Below, in pieces: positions 27,034-36,457 of a stretch of DNA of 64,000 nt. The notes below the pieces were generated by a model. The model did not search any database and had not been told where the DNA came from. It saw nothing but the letters and a program-made list of their open reading frames with translations. A program made the position numbers and the translations under genes. The first letter of the stretch is position 1; every line of letters starts with the position of its first letter. The stretch lies in the NCBI GenBank assembly GCA_028823855.1, contig JAPPFL010000067.1, positions 58,885-122,884 of the forward strand. The letters run 5' to 3'. This DNA comes from Albidovulum sp. GTDB lineage: Bacteria > Pseudomonadota > Alphaproteobacteria > Rhodobacterales > Rhodobacteraceae.

Positions 27034-27872
27034 CCGCAGGAACAAGCCATGGTCCCCGGCCCTATACGTTCTACTTGCTCGCGGGCCTTTTCTGCCTGTT
27101 CGTGCTTTTCCTCTACGGTCCGATGATCTCCATCTACATCCTGTCGTTCCAGGGACCCACCGGCGGGCTGGTGTTTCCGCTGAAGGGAATGTCGCTGGAA
27201 TGGTTCAAGGCGCTTTTCGGCCAGGCGCGCACGGGCGATATCGGAGGCGCCTTCTCGAGGTCCCTTCCTCTAGCCCTGGTCACGATGGCGGCGACGGTTG
27301 TAATTTCGGTCGCGGCCGGGCTTGCATTCCGCAAGCAATTCGCCGGGTCGTCTGTCGTATTTTACATGGCTTTGATCGGGCTGATCGTTCCCGGGCTGGT
27401 TCTCAGCATAGGCATACTGGTTACGTTCAAGTTCCTAGGCCTTAGGGCGACATGGTGGGGCTCGGCTTTCGGCGCGCATTTAAGCTGGACGCTGCCGTTC
27501 GGGCTTCTGATAATGTTCGCCGTTCTAAGCCGCCTCAATCCCGAGTACGAGGAGGCTGCGCGCGACCTCGGCGCGTCCAACTGGCAAGTCTTAAGCCAGG
27601 TCGTGATACCGATAGTTTTTCCGGGCATCATCGCGGTGGCGCTATTCGGCTTTACGCTATCGTACGACGAGTTTCCTCGCAGCTGGCTGACGGTCGGGCC
27701 TCGAAATACTTTGCCGATTGAAATCTGGACCATGACGACAAACGTAACTTCCCCGGCGCTGTACGCGCTCGGCACGGTCACTACGATTATTTCATTTACT
27801 GTCATTGCAGTGGCGCTAGGATCGATCGCCTATATCCAGAGGCGGCGGCGGCAAATCGGGAGGCTGCGATGA
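27030..27872 (+). CDS. ABC transporter permease, PotC type
   Basis: A 280-residue permease. The first helix (FYLLAGLFCLFVLFLYGP) is followed by GMSLEWFKALFG, the typical PotC-type lead-in, and an EAA loop EEAARDLGASNWQVLSQVVIPIVFPG. The YDEFPRSWLTVGP segment matches the FxxSFDDF region of the family. ATG 27030 overlaps the previous stop, and the end overlaps the ATPase start, so the three genes are translationally coupled. Confidence 0.92.
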   Translation: MTAGTSHGPRPYTFYLLAGLFCLFVLFLYGPMISIYILSFQGPTGGLVFPLKGMSLEWFKALFGQARTGDIGGAFSRSLPLALVTMAATVVISVAAGLAFRKQFAGSSVVFYMALIGLIVPGLVLSIGILVTFKFLGLRATWWGSAFGAHLSWTLPFGLLIMFAVLSRLNPEYEEAARDLGASNWQVLSQVVIPIVFPGIIAVALFGFTLSYDEFPRSWLTVGPRNTLPIEIWTMTTNVTSPALYALGTVTTIISFTVIAVALGSIAYIQRRRRQIGRLR

Positions 27873-29008
27873 GCGAAGACGGCAAGATCGAGATTTCCGG
27901 AGTCACCAAATCCTTCGGGTCGCTTATTGCTGTGAACGATGTCGACCTCGTCATTCCGTCCGGTTCCTATTGCTGCCTGCTGGGTCCTTCCGGATGCGGC
28001 AAGACGACGATTCTGCGGATGATCGCGGGGCATGAAACGCCGACGAGCGGAAAGATTCTGATCGGCGACCGGGATGTTGCCGGAGAAGCCCCCGCCAGTC
28101 GCGGCACCGCGCTAATGTTTCAATCTTATGCGCTCTTCCCGCACCTGACCGTTCGCGACAACGTGGCGTTTAATCTCAAGATGCGAGGAATGCCGAAGGC
28201 GCAGCGCCACAATGAAGCGGGCCGGATGCTTGAAAGGGTTCAGCTTCAGGAGCTTGCCGACCGCATGCCCGCACAATTGTCGGGAGGTCAACAGCAGCGT
28301 GTCGCTCTGGCCCGCGCGCTCATTACCAATCCCAAGGTACTGCTGCTCGACGAGCCGCTGTCCGCGCTCGACGAGTTCCTGAGGCTGCAGATGCGAAGCG
28401 AACTGCGCCGGATTCAGCAGGAATTCGGAATTACATTCATTCACGTTACGCACACGCAGATGGAGGCGATTGCCGTTGCGGACCGGGTCGTTGTCATGAA
28501 TCTCGGCGAGATCGAGCAAGCCGACTCCGCAGAGGAAGTCTACGCGCGTCCTTATTCCGCGTATGTCGCAAGATTTATGGGCGGCCACAATGTGCTAGCC
28601 GGAGCGGTCCAAAGCATCGCCAACGGGACGGCATCCATTGCCGGTCCCAACGGCTGGATATTCAAGTTGGACACGGGCGGCGAGTCGATTTCAAACGGAA
28701 GGCACATATTCGTTTCGGTTCGAAGGGACGAGGTAACTCTTTCAAGCGATCGTTCGGATGGCGAAAATTCGGTTGCGGGCACGATCAGGTCCATCGAGTA
28801 TCAGGGCACGTACTACAAGGTCACTTTGAATCTCGAGAACGTAGAAGACGAATTCGTCAGCCATGTCCCGGATCACGAATTCAGGGGCCTGGACGCTTCA
28901 ACGGGCAGCGTCGTGACGGCGAGTTGGACTACGCCCCGGACGCACTTGCTTCGCGGCGACCTCCATTCCGAGGGACGGCGGAGCTCGGGACCCTATTCGG
29001 AACAATAG
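27869..29008 (+). CDS. ABC transporter ATPase, PotA type
   Basis: A 379-residue ATPase: Walker A GPSGCGKT at residues 39-46, Q-loop in MFQSYALFPHL, signature LSGGQQQRVALARAL, Walker B VLLLDEPLSALDEFLR, and a C-terminal TOBE domain with FVSVRRDEVTL. Length is normal for PotA. It is the last gene of the cassette and converges with the minus-strand enzyme gene 69 bases downstream, across a T-rich stretch (29067-29080) that may aid termination. Confidence 0.93.
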   Translation: MSEDGKIEISGVTKSFGSLIAVNDVDLVIPSGSYCCLLGPSGCGKTTILRMIAGHETPTSGKILIGDRDVAGEAPASRGTALMFQSYALFPHLTVRDNVAFNLKMRGMPKAQRHNEAGRMLERVQLQELADRMPAQLSGGQQQRVALARALITNPKVLLLDEPLSALDEFLRLQMRSELRRIQQEFGITFIHVTHTQMEAIAVADRVVVMNLGEIEQADSAEEVYARPYSAYVARFMGGHNVLAGAVQSIANGTASIAGPNGWIFKLDTGGESISNGRHIFVSVRRDEVTLSSDRSDGENSVAGTIRSIEYQGTYYKVTLNLENVEDEFVSHVPDHEFRGLDASTGSVVTASWTTPRTHLLRGDLHSEGRRSSGPYSEQ

Positions 29009-29077
29009 TATTGAATTGCGATTTCTGACATTCGTTGCCGAGAATCGGGAATACGCTGATCGCCATTTTTCTCTTTT

Positions 29078-30274
29078 TTACTTCCAGTACTCGTCGGGCG
29101 GCGGCCCCCAATCGATTAGCTCGCAAGAGTATACAGCCGTTTCGTCAAAGGGATATTTTCTTTCCATTTCCGGAGTTAGAGTTATGCCGAGTCCGGGAGC
29201 ATCCGATTTCTGCAATCGGCCATCTATGATCCGAGCATTGCCGGCAATCATTTCGGCGGCGAGCGGAAAGTCGAGCATTGGATATTCGACCAAGTCTCCC
29301 CCCGCGGCGAATGCGGCATGATAGCTCGCCATGATCGCCGCCGCTCCGCCCCAGGCATGAACTACCACGCCCGTGTTCGTCGACGCCGAGTTGTCGAAAA
29401 TCGACATGGTTGCGCCGATTCCGCCTATTACCGATGCGTCCGGCTGAACGAATTCGTAGACTCCGTCCTTCATGCGTTCAATCATTTCCTTCGGCGTCGT
29501 AATGATTTCGCCGCCGCAAACGGGAGTTTCGATTCTGCTTCGCAGCTCCTTGAATCCTTCGGGGCAGTCGGGACCTATCGCTTCCTCCAAAAAAAGCATC
29601 CTCTCGGAAGTTAGCCCGTGAACCGAATTGACGAAAACAACGACATCGTCTACGGCCTGCGGCGGGTCGGCCAGGTTTTGACACATGTCGACTCCGATCC
29701 GAATATGCCTGCGACCGGCTTCGTTCATAATCCAGGCGGTTCGAAAAATGTCTCCTTTCACGGATCTGATCTTGTAGATTTCGATTCCCACCGACTCCAG
29801 CATAGCCAGTTCTTTCAGGAACTGTTCCTTCGAATCGCAGCAGCCTCCGCTTCCGTAAATCTGGATCGACTCCGCGGCGCCGCCGCCTAGAAGTTCGTAG
29901 ACGGGTATGCCTCGGCTTTTCGCTTTCGCGTCCTGGAGCGCAATTTCGAATGCGCTGATCACGTGCCTGGCGGCTCCCTGCAGCGACCAGTAGTCGCAAA
30001 CGCTCCGAAGATCCTTGACTCGGCGTTCAATATCGAAAGCGTCCTTTCCGATTAGGTAGGGCGCGCAGAGGTCGACGATCGACTTGAACACGAGTGGCGC
30101 GAATACCGCCAGATAGCCTTCGCCGAGGCCGGATGTACCGTTCGACAAAGTGATTTCTACCATCCCGATTGTCCTTTTCGGACCGTTGGGAAAGCACTCT
30201 TTAATCTCAGGGTCGTCTGCGTCTGCGTAGGGCGAGCTGAGAAGAAGGCACCTGATGTCCTCAATCCTATTCAT
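29078..30274 (-). CDS. Enolase-superfamily enzyme, mandelate racemase/muconate lactonizing type
   Basis: A 398-residue barrel enzyme. Likely catalytic K-x-R at 168-170 (YKIRS), metal ligands D196 (GVDMCQN), E230 or E231 (LEEAI) and E256 (GGEIIT), then D279 (QPDAS) and H306 (VHAWGG) as the His-Asp dyad typical of the mandelate racemase/acid-sugar dehydratase groups. Most such enzymes dehydrate sugar acids or racemise hydroxy acids; the K-x-R with His-Asp pair favours that group. It lies downstream of a DHDPS-family gene on the same strand, a pairing typical of sugar-acid routes in which the dehydrated acid is cleaved or decarboxylated. Confidence 0.9.
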   Translation of the reverse strand: MNRIEDIRCLLLSSPYADADDPEIKECFPNGPKRTIGMVEITLSNGTSGLGEGYLAVFAPLVFKSIVDLCAPYLIGKDAFDIERRVKDLRSVCDYWSLQGAARHVISAFEIALQDAKAKSRGIPVYELLGGGAAESIQIYGSGGCCDSKEQFLKELAMLESVGIEIYKIRSVKGDIFRTAWIMNEAGRRHIRIGVDMCQNLADPPQAVDDVVVFVNSVHGLTSERMLFLEEAIGPDCPEGFKELRSRIETPVCGGEIITTPKEMIERMKDGVYEFVQPDASVIGGIGATMSIFDNSASTNTGVVVHAWGGAAAIMASYHAAFAAGGDLVEYPMLDFPLAAEMIAGNARIIDGRLQKSDAPGLGITLTPEMERKYPFDETAVYSCELIDWGPPPDEYWK

Positions 30275-30396
30275 CTCGGATTCTTCAAGCGATTCTGATT
30301 AGCCGGGCATTCGCTTTCGTCGCGGCTTCGAACGGAGACTAATTCGAGCATAACCTCGCTCCAGCTTTGTTGGAGGCTTGCCGCGACGCGTTGGCG

Positions 30397-31353
30397 CTAT
30401 TGAACTCGCGGCGCGCCAATCGCCTTAAGCATAGCCAGCGCCGCGTCGCGGTAATTCTGGCGAATATCGCGTGTAGGCGGCCGGCAGCGACTGGAAGGAA
30501 GTCCGACCAATTCCATGCAAAGCTTGTCGAGATAGCCGTCGCCGCTCGTAAAATTCTGCTCAATTTCGACCCACAGCTTGTAGAAGGGCATTGCTTCATC
30601 GACAAGCATTCTGCAGATTTCCGCGTAATTGGATGAATGTACTTCGTCAATAAGCTTGATGCCCCACTCGGGCCAGAAATTGCAGTTGTGAACCTCGAAG
30701 GCCTTGGCTCCCAGCGAGGGCATAGCGCTGGCGGCAAAGAGCAAATTGTTGTCGATTACCGTGAAACGCTCCGAAAAGTGCGAAGTCACGTCTTCGAACT
30801 CCATTGCGTCCGACCGCGGCGCGGCCCACTTTAGACCGACGACTCCGGGAATTTCGGCCAGTCTTTCAACCATCCCGAAGGAAATGTTCGAACTGGTCCA
30901 GAACGTATTGTAGATAATAATTCCGATTTCCGGCTCCGAATCCGCGGCCTCGCGAACGAATTCTTCGAAATCTCCTTCAGTATGAGTAAAGTAGTACGGG
31001 CAGGAAACCTGGATGAACTTGGCGCCGACCGACTTTGCAGCCTTTGCAAGTTTTCTGACTTCCAGCGTGCTCGTCGTCTGGGCTCCCATTGCCACGGGAG
31101 CTTCGCCGGCAACTTCGTCGACCACGATTTCCGCAACGCGCACTCGCTCGTCGAGCGTCATCGTCGAAAAATCGCCGGCAGCCCCGGCGGCGAGAAATGT
31201 CGCGTAGCTTCCATTCAGTCCGGCATCAATCAGGAATCTCACATGGCGGCGCAATGCTGTTTCGCTGATCGGAAAGTCGTCTTCATCCAAAAAAGGAGTC
31301 GGAACCGTAACGTAGCATCCTCGCAGTTCCGCTTTCAGTTCTTCTGTATTCAA
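30397..31353 (-). CDS. Dihydrodipicolinate synthase/N-acetylneuraminate lyase family aldolase or dehydratase
   Basis: A 318-residue class I aldolase-type barrel. The Schiff-base lysine is K175 in GLKWAAPR, and the catalytic tyrosine is Y148 in IIIYNTFW; the phosphate/carboxylate-binding GAAGDF at residues 57-62 replaces the usual GTTGE-like motif. The start is TTG 31353 with GAGGAG upstream on the minus strand; longer starts to 31512 add an implausible Arg-rich leader. Family members cleave or dehydrate 2-keto acids, for example keto-deoxy sugar acids. Together with the enolase-superfamily gene it forms a likely two-gene sugar-acid operon, divergent from the maleylacetate reductase-like gene. 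Confidence 0.88.
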   Translation of the reverse strand: MNTEELKAELRGCYVTVPTPFLDEDDFPISETALRRHVRFLIDAGLNGSYATFLAAGAAGDFSTMTLDERVRVAEIVVDEVAGEAPVAMGAQTTSTLEVRKLAKAAKSVGAKFIQVSCPYYFTHTEGDFEEFVREAADSEPEIGIIIYNTFWTSSNISFGMVERLAEIPGVVGLKWAAPRSDAMEFEDVTSHFSERFTVIDNNLLFAASAMPSLGAKAFEVHNCNFWPEWGIKLIDEVHSSNYAEICRMLVDEAMPFYKLWVEIEQNFTSGDGYLDKLCMELVGLPSSRCRPPTRDIRQNYRDAALAMLKAIGAPRVQ

Positions 31354-31684
31354 TTGCCGCTCCTCGAACGACGAGTTAGATTTACGGCCCTCGCTAGGCA
31401 AGTTCCGCGTGAACCGCACGGAATCGCGCCGTTTCGATTCTAGTCCCCGCCGACAAAATATGCCTGTTTGAACGAGCATGCAATCGGACGGTAGTCCGAA
31501 CGCGAACGGCAACTCTCAGAGCGCCTCGGAAGTTCCCTGTAAATGATCCGTCGGAAACAGAGTATTGGCGGCGATCGAATGATTGTCCGCGGGCAAACGA
31601 TTCTTGGTTGCATGCGGATATGGACTATTATTTGCGGCGGAAATAGAGTCCGGCCGGTTCAGACGCTTATTCAAGGCGAGCAGA
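31354..31684. other. Divergent intergenic region between the two catabolic operons
   Basis: 331 bases between the minus-strand DHDPS-family start and the plus-strand maleylacetate reductase-like start. It must hold both promoters; I did not find convincing -35/-10 pairs or a clear palindrome. An in-frame extension of the reductase from TTG 31583 is possible but not preferred. Confidence 0.4.
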
Positions 31685-32740
31685 GTGGAAACTTTCGTCT
31701 ATAAAACCCATGCCATGCGGATTCGATTTCAGCGGGGCTGCCGATCAAGGGTGGCCGAAGAGGCAGATTTGCTGGGATTGGAAAAAGTCATGGTCCTTTC
31801 CACGCCCGAGCAGGAAAATCAGGCGGCGGAGATTTCGGATGCCCTTGGATATAGGTCGGCCGGAGTCCTGGCGGTCGCCCGTATGCATACGCCGACCGAT
31901 GTAACGGAACGCGCCGTAGACAGTCTTTCGCGGGCGGGAGCGGACGGGACGGTATCGATTGGGGGCGGGTCGACGATTGGCCTTGGCAAGGCTATAGCGC
32001 TTCGGACGAATATTCCGCAGATTGCGATCCCAACTACATATGCCGGCTCCGAAATGACCTCGATTCTCGGGCAAACAAAGGATGGCGTTAAATCTACGCT
32101 AAGAGATGCCCGCGTGATACCGGCATGCGTACTTTATGATGTTGAATGCACATTGACGCTGCCGTCCGCCGCCAGCAGCAATTCAGGCTTGAACGCGATC
32201 GCACACGCCGTTGAAGGCCTGTATTCCCAAGATCGTAATCCGATCTCGAAGCTCCAGTGCATAGATGCCGTGCGGACGCTGGTCGACGCGCTTCCGGTCG
32301 TCGCGAGAAAACCGGACGATATCGAGGCCCGGCAGAAAGCGCAGTACGGAGCGTTTCTATGCGGACTGGCGCTGGGACAGTCCGGCATGGCTCTGCACCA
32401 CAAGCTTTGCCATGTCCTGGGAGGTGCGTTTGATCTGCCGCACGCCGAAACTCACGCGGTCGTGCTTCCCTACGCAGCCGAATTCAATGCCGATGCCGAA
32501 GGCCTTGAGCCTATACGACAATTGTTTGGAGACGCGGGAATCGGAGCCGGGTTTTGGGAATTCGCACGGCTTCTGGGCGCTCCGTCGAGCCTCGCCGAGA
32601 TTGGCATGCCCGAAGACGGAATCGAAAGGGCGGCCGATCTCGCAGTCGCGTCGCCCTACTGGAATCCGCGATCGTTCGATCGAAGTGACATGCTGATCCT
32701 GATCCGCGCAGCTTTCGACGGCGCGAGGCCGGCGAATTAA
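31685..32740 (+). CDS. Maleylacetate reductase-like iron-containing alcohol dehydrogenase
   Basis: A 351-residue dehydrogenase. The VETFVYKTHAMRIRFQRG opening is the typical maleylacetate reductase start. GGGSTIGLGKAIAL (nucleotide loop), AIPTTYAGSEMTSILGQT, GLNAIAHAVEGLYS and ALHHKLCHVLGGAFDLPHAE are the family's landmarks, the last two with metal-site histidines. GTG 31685 is chosen from this match; an earlier TTG 31583 gives an unlikely leader. Known family members reduce maleylacetate to 3-oxoadipate in (chloro)aromatic, resorcinol or hydroquinone breakdown. It is 28 bases before the Liv-type binding-protein gene, whose operon ends in a TfdB-like hydroxylase, consistent with an aromatic pathway. 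Confidence 0.88.
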   Translation: METFVYKTHAMRIRFQRGCRSRVAEEADLLGLEKVMVLSTPEQENQAAEISDALGYRSAGVLAVARMHTPTDVTERAVDSLSRAGADGTVSIGGGSTIGLGKAIALRTNIPQIAIPTTYAGSEMTSILGQTKDGVKSTLRDARVIPACVLYDVECTLTLPSAASSNSGLNAIAHAVEGLYSQDRNPISKLQCIDAVRTLVDALPVVARKPDDIEARQKAQYGAFLCGLALGQSGMALHHKLCHVLGGAFDLPHAETHAVVLPYAAEFNADAEGLEPIRQLFGDAGIGAGFWEFARLLGAPSSLAEIGMPEDGIERAADLAVASPYWNPRSFDRSDMLILIRAAFDGARPAN

Positions 32741-32768
32741 ATTCAACCCCTGGGAAAGGAAATCGAAA

Positions 32769-34085
32769 ATGACGCTAAAATCAATTTCAACGCTTGGCCG
32801 AAGAAAATTTTTAAAGACGGCAGCGGCATCCGGCGCGCTGGCCGCCGGCATCGGCGCTCCTGCGGTACATGCGCAGGCGAGGACGATCAAGATCGGCTAC
32901 GTCAGCCCGCAAACCGGACCGCTCGCGGCATTTGCTGAAGTTGACGGATATACTGTCGACGGCTTTCTTGAAACCGTTGGCGGCGGAGTTCAATCCGGCT
33001 CGAAGAATTTCAATTTCGAGGTCGTTATCAAGGACAGCCAGTCAAATCCGAGCCGCGCCGCGGAGGTGGCCAAGGAATTGATCGTCGACGACGAAATCGA
33101 CATAATGATCGTGGCCCACACGCCCGAAACGACGAACCCCGTGTCGACGATATGCGAGATCGAGGAGATTCCCTGCATTTCGACGCTGGCTCCCTGGCAG
33201 CCGTGGTTTATCGGCAGGCAAGGCAATCCCGGAGATCCCGGCAGCTGGACATCGTTCGACTACACCTACCACTTCTTCTGGGGCCTTGAAGACCTGATCG
33301 CCGTTTTCACGAACATGTGGAATCAGCTCGAAACCAACAAGTCGGTCGGCGGCCTTTTCCCGAACGATGCCGACGGAAACGCCTGGGGCGACCCCAATAC
33401 CGGCATGCCGCCCGCCTTGGATGCGCAAGGCTTCAGCCTCACCGATCCGGGGCGATACCAAAACCTTCAGGACGATTTCTCGGCTCAGATCAACGCTTTC
33501 AAGGAAAACGAAGTCGAAATCGTTACCGGCGTCGTGCTGCCGCCCGACTTCGCTACGTTCTGGACTCAGGCTCGCCAGCAGGGATTCGTTCCCAAGGCGG
33601 CATCGATCGGAAAGGCGATACTGTTCCCGTCGGCCGTAAACGCCATAGGCGATAGCGCGCAGAATCTTTCGTCCGAAGTCTGGTGGTCGAATCACCATCC
33701 CTTCAGCTCTTCATTGACGGGCGATACCGCGGCCGAAATGTGCTCGGGTTTCGAAAGCTCGACCGGGCGGCAGTGGACCCAGCCGCTCGGCTTCCTCCAT
33801 GCGCTCTTCGAGATTATCGCCGATGTCGCAAAGCGAATCGACAGCGTAAACGATTCCGAAGAGGTGGCGGCGGCGATTGCGGCCACGAATCTCGAGACGA
33901 TCGTTGGGCCCGTTGCGTGGAACGGCGCCAACCTACCGCCTTTCGCGCAGAAAAACGTAACCAAGACGCTTCTCGTCGGAGGGCAGTGGCGCAAGAGCGA
34001 CGACGGCCTGTTCAGGCTCGTGATCGTCGACAACACGACCTACCCGGACATTCCGACAGCGGGCGAAATGCAAGAAATATCCTGA
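32769..34085 (+). CDS. Branched-chain-amino-acid-type ABC binding protein, Tat-exported
   Basis: A 438-residue LivK-like periplasmic protein. The N-terminus GRRKFLKTAAASGALAAGIG is a Tat-type signal ending near AVHAQ. The mature part begins TIKIGYVSPQTGPLAAF, typical for the family (IKIGxxxPLTGxxA). ATG 32769 follows GGAAAGGAAA. Such proteins in this family often bind aromatic acids or phenolic compounds instead of amino acids. Context (maleylacetate reductase, phenol hydroxylase) supports an aromatic ligand, as inference. A stem-loop follows its stop. Confidence 0.92.
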   Translation: MTLKSISTLGRRKFLKTAAASGALAAGIGAPAVHAQARTIKIGYVSPQTGPLAAFAEVDGYTVDGFLETVGGGVQSGSKNFNFEVVIKDSQSNPSRAAEVAKELIVDDEIDIMIVAHTPETTNPVSTICEIEEIPCISTLAPWQPWFIGRQGNPGDPGSWTSFDYTYHFFWGLEDLIAVFTNMWNQLETNKSVGGLFPNDADGNAWGDPNTGMPPALDAQGFSLTDPGRYQNLQDDFSAQINAFKENEVEIVTGVVLPPDFATFWTQARQQGFVPKAASIGKAILFPSAVNAIGDSAQNLSSEVWWSNHHPFSSSLTGDTAAEMCSGFESSTGRQWTQPLGFLHALFEIIADVAKRIDSVNDSEEVAAAIAATNLETIVGPVAWNGANLPPFAQKNVTKTLLVGGQWRKSDDGLFRLVIVDNTTYPDIPTAGEMQEIS

Positions 34086-34095
34086 TCGGAATCGC

Positions 34096-34125
34096 GGCGA
34101 GGCGTCTGAATCCGGTCGCCTTGCC
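34096..34125 (+). promoter_or_regulatory. Intercistronic stem-loop after the binding-protein gene (cassette 4)
   Basis: GGCGAGGCG (34096-34104) pairs with CGCCTTGCC (34117-34125) with one G-U wobble around a 12-base loop, in the 88-base gap before the LivG-type gene. No T-tract. Confidence 0.5.
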
Positions 34126-34173
34126 CCGCTCGACCTGTGACGCTTGCCGCGCGAAAGAGCGGCATTTTCGGCA

Positions 34174-34887
34174 ATGCTGCTTGAATTGAAGAATCTCAGC
34201 AAGGCGTTCGGCGCGGTTGTAGTAGCGGCGGACGTCAATCTCGCTGTCGATGAAGGAGAGGCTCTTGGCGTTATCGGGCCGAACGGAGCCGGGAAGTCGT
34301 CGATTTTCAACCTGATCTCGGGTACGCTTGCTCCCGACTCCGGCACGGTGCAACTCGATGGCGAGGATATTACGCGAGAACCGCCGCGCCGGCGGGTCCT
34401 GGCAGGGATCGGGCGGAGTCACCAGGTTCCGCAGCCATTCGAGCATTTGACAGTTTTCGAAAATACGGTCGTGGCGGCATGCTTCGGTTCTGGCGGGACG
34501 GAGGAAGCGGTGCGCGACCGGGTCGTCGAGATCCTTTATTCGACGAAGCTACTTCCCAAGGCGAATTTGCCTGCCGGCGCATTGACGCTTCTCGAGAGGA
34601 AGCGCCTTGAGATGACCCGAGCTCTCGCTACCGGGCCCAGATTGCTGCTCCTCGACGAGATTGCCGGCGGATTGACGGAAGGCGAATGCCAGGAACTGGT
34701 CGCGACCGTTCAGGATATACGCTCGCAAGGCATGACGATAATCTGGATAGAGCATGTCACGCACGCGCTTCTCGCCGTAATCGACCGGCTCGTCGCGCTT
34801 GACTTCGGCAAGATCATTGCGGAAGGCGCGCCTAGGGAGGTGATGAATTCGGACGCGGTACAGAGAATCTACATGGGTGTCGATTGA
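34174..34887 (+). CDS. livG: ABC transporter ATPase, LivG type
   Basis: A 237-residue ATPase. Walker A GPNGAGKS at residues 35-42; the signature region reads LTLLERKRLEMTRAL, a variant of the LSGGQ motif with LTLLE, seen in a number of LivG-type proteins; Walker B LLLLDEIAGGL. ATG 34174 begins the domain cleanly; an earlier TTG 34144 adds ten residues without support. Works with the LivF ATPase and the LivH/LivM permeases. The stop TGA (34885-34887) overlaps the next ATG by one base. Confidence 0.9.
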   Translation: MLLELKNLSKAFGAVVVAADVNLAVDEGEALGVIGPNGAGKSSIFNLISGTLAPDSGTVQLDGEDITREPPRRRVLAGIGRSHQVPQPFEHLTVFENTVVAACFGSGGTEEAVRDRVVEILYSTKLLPKANLPAGALTLLERKRLEMTRALATGPRLLLLDEIAGGLTEGECQELVATVQDIRSQGMTIIWIEHVTHALLAVIDRLVALDFGKIIAEGAPREVMNSDAVQRIYMGVD

Positions 34888-35588
34888 TGGCGCTACTCTC
34901 TACAAATGGCTTGACAGCCTTCTATGGAGATTTTCAAGCGCTTTACGGAATTTCATCCGAAATCTCGGAAGGCGAGACCGTCGCGATTATTGGCGCGAAC
35001 GGCGCCGGCAAGACAACCTATCTGTCAGCTCTTGCCGGGCTGCGCGCGGCGGGCAGGTCGATGATCGAATTCGACGGCAGCCAAATCGGCGGCGAAAAGC
35101 CCGCGCGAATACTTTCGCTAGGCATCGCCATGGTGCCGGAAGGCCGTCGGCTCTTTCCTTCTCTTTCCGTGGAAGAAAACCTACTTGTCGGGAATTACGG
35201 GCGAAAGGCGAAGGGTCCCTGGTCGCTGGAAGCCGTTTACAGGCTGTTTCCGATTCTTCGCGAGCGGCGCAGGCAAAACTCGTCTTCGCTATCGGGCGGG
35301 CAACAGCAGATGGTCGCCGTCGGCAGGGCGCTTATGTCGAACCCGAGGCTCCTGCTCTGCGACGAAATCAGCCTCGGGCTTGCGCCCTCCGTCGTAAAAG
35401 ACATTTACGCCGCGATCGCAAGCATTCGCGCGAGCGGCGCGAGCGTGATTGTCGTCGAGCAGAACATTAATCAGGCTCTGGAAGTCGCCGATCGGGTCTA
35501 TTGCTTTCTGGAAGGACGAGTCACTCTCGAAGGCTCGCCGGTGAATCTCACAATGAACCAGATTCGTTCGGCATATTTCGGCGGATAG
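34887..35588 (+). CDS. livF: ABC transporter ATPase, LivF type
   Basis: A 233-residue ATPase with Walker A GANGAGKT at residues 36-43, signature LSGGQQQMVAVGRAL and Walker B LLLCDEISLGL, typical LivF features. It starts at ATG 34887, sharing one base with the preceding stop codon (TGATG). The permease gene starts 4 bases after its stop. Length is normal. Confidence 0.93.
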   Translation: MALLSTNGLTAFYGDFQALYGISSEISEGETVAIIGANGAGKTTYLSALAGLRAAGRSMIEFDGSQIGGEKPARILSLGIAMVPEGRRLFPSLSVEENLLVGNYGRKAKGPWSLEAVYRLFPILRERRRQNSSSLSGGQQQMVAVGRALMSNPRLLLCDEISLGLAPSVVKDIYAAIASIRASGASVIVVEQNINQALEVADRVYCFLEGRVTLEGSPVNLTMNQIRSAYFGG

Positions 35589-35592
35589 CGGC

Positions 35593-36456
35593 ATGATCTG
35601 GGTCGACACGATCGTACAGGGAATCATGCTGGGAGGCCTGTACGCCCTGTTTGCGACCGGCCTCAGCTTGATTTTCGGCATAATGCGGCTAGTAAATCTC
35701 GCGCATGGCGATTTCATGGTCTTAGGCGCGTTCGCCGTGCTGGTTGGCGTCGAGTCTCTCGGCCTCGGCATCATTGCGTCCGCGATTCTCGCGGGAGCGT
35801 TCATGTTCGTCCTCGGCTACGCTTTGCAGCATCTCTTGCTAAACCGAACGCTGGGCAAGGATCTGCTGCCGCCGCTACTCGTTACCTTCGGCTTGTCCAT
35901 CATCATCCAAAACGGATTGCTTGAAGGTTTTTCTGCGGATACGCAGCGCTTGAAGGCCGGGGGGTTTGAAGAGGTATCGGTCCAGTTTGGCGCCATAAGC
36001 GTTGGCGCAATGCCGATTCTGACATTTTGCTCGGCGGTCGTCGTGATTTTGCTGCTCAACTGGCTATTCTACAGGACGGAGACCGGTAGAGCATTTCGAG
36101 CGACTTCCGACGACCCCGTTACGGCCCAGCTCATGGGTATCGACAACAACAGGATTTTTTCTCTTGCCATGGCCCTAGCGATGGTCGTCGTGGCAATCGC
36201 GGGCCTTTATTTGGGTGCGCGGGCGACATTCGATCCGCTTATCGGACCCAGTCGGCTGATTTTCGCGTTCGAGGCGGTGATTATCGGCGGCCTTGGCAGC
36301 CTATGGGGCACGCTTGCGGGAGGAGTCGTCCTCGGGCTCGCGCAGGCTATCGGCGCCCAAGTCAATCCCGAATGGCAGACTTTGGCGGGGCACATCGTTT
36401 TCCTGGCCGTGCTGATAGTCAAGCCTCGGGGCCTGTTTCCCAGGACTGCCGGCTGA
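35593..36456 (+). CDS. livH: ABC transporter permease, LivH type
   Basis: A 287-residue permease with about eight hydrophobic segments. QGIMLGGLYALFATGLSLIFG is the typical LivH opening, with MRLVNLAHGDFM following; the conserved GLGSLWGTLAGG segment lies near residue 235. It starts at ATG 35593. The next gene begins 1 base after its stop. Confidence 0.93.
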   Translation: MIWVDTIVQGIMLGGLYALFATGLSLIFGIMRLVNLAHGDFMVLGAFAVLVGVESLGLGIIASAILAGAFMFVLGYALQHLLLNRTLGKDLLPPLLVTFGLSIIIQNGLLEGFSADTQRLKAGGFEEVSVQFGAISVGAMPILTFCSAVVVILLLNWLFYRTETGRAFRATSDDPVTAQLMGIDNNRIFSLAMALAMVVVAIAGLYLGARATFDPLIGPSRLIFAFEAVIIGGLGSLWGTLAGGVVLGLAQAIGAQVNPEWQTLAGHIVFLAVLIVKPRGLFPRTAG

Positions 36457-36457
36457 C

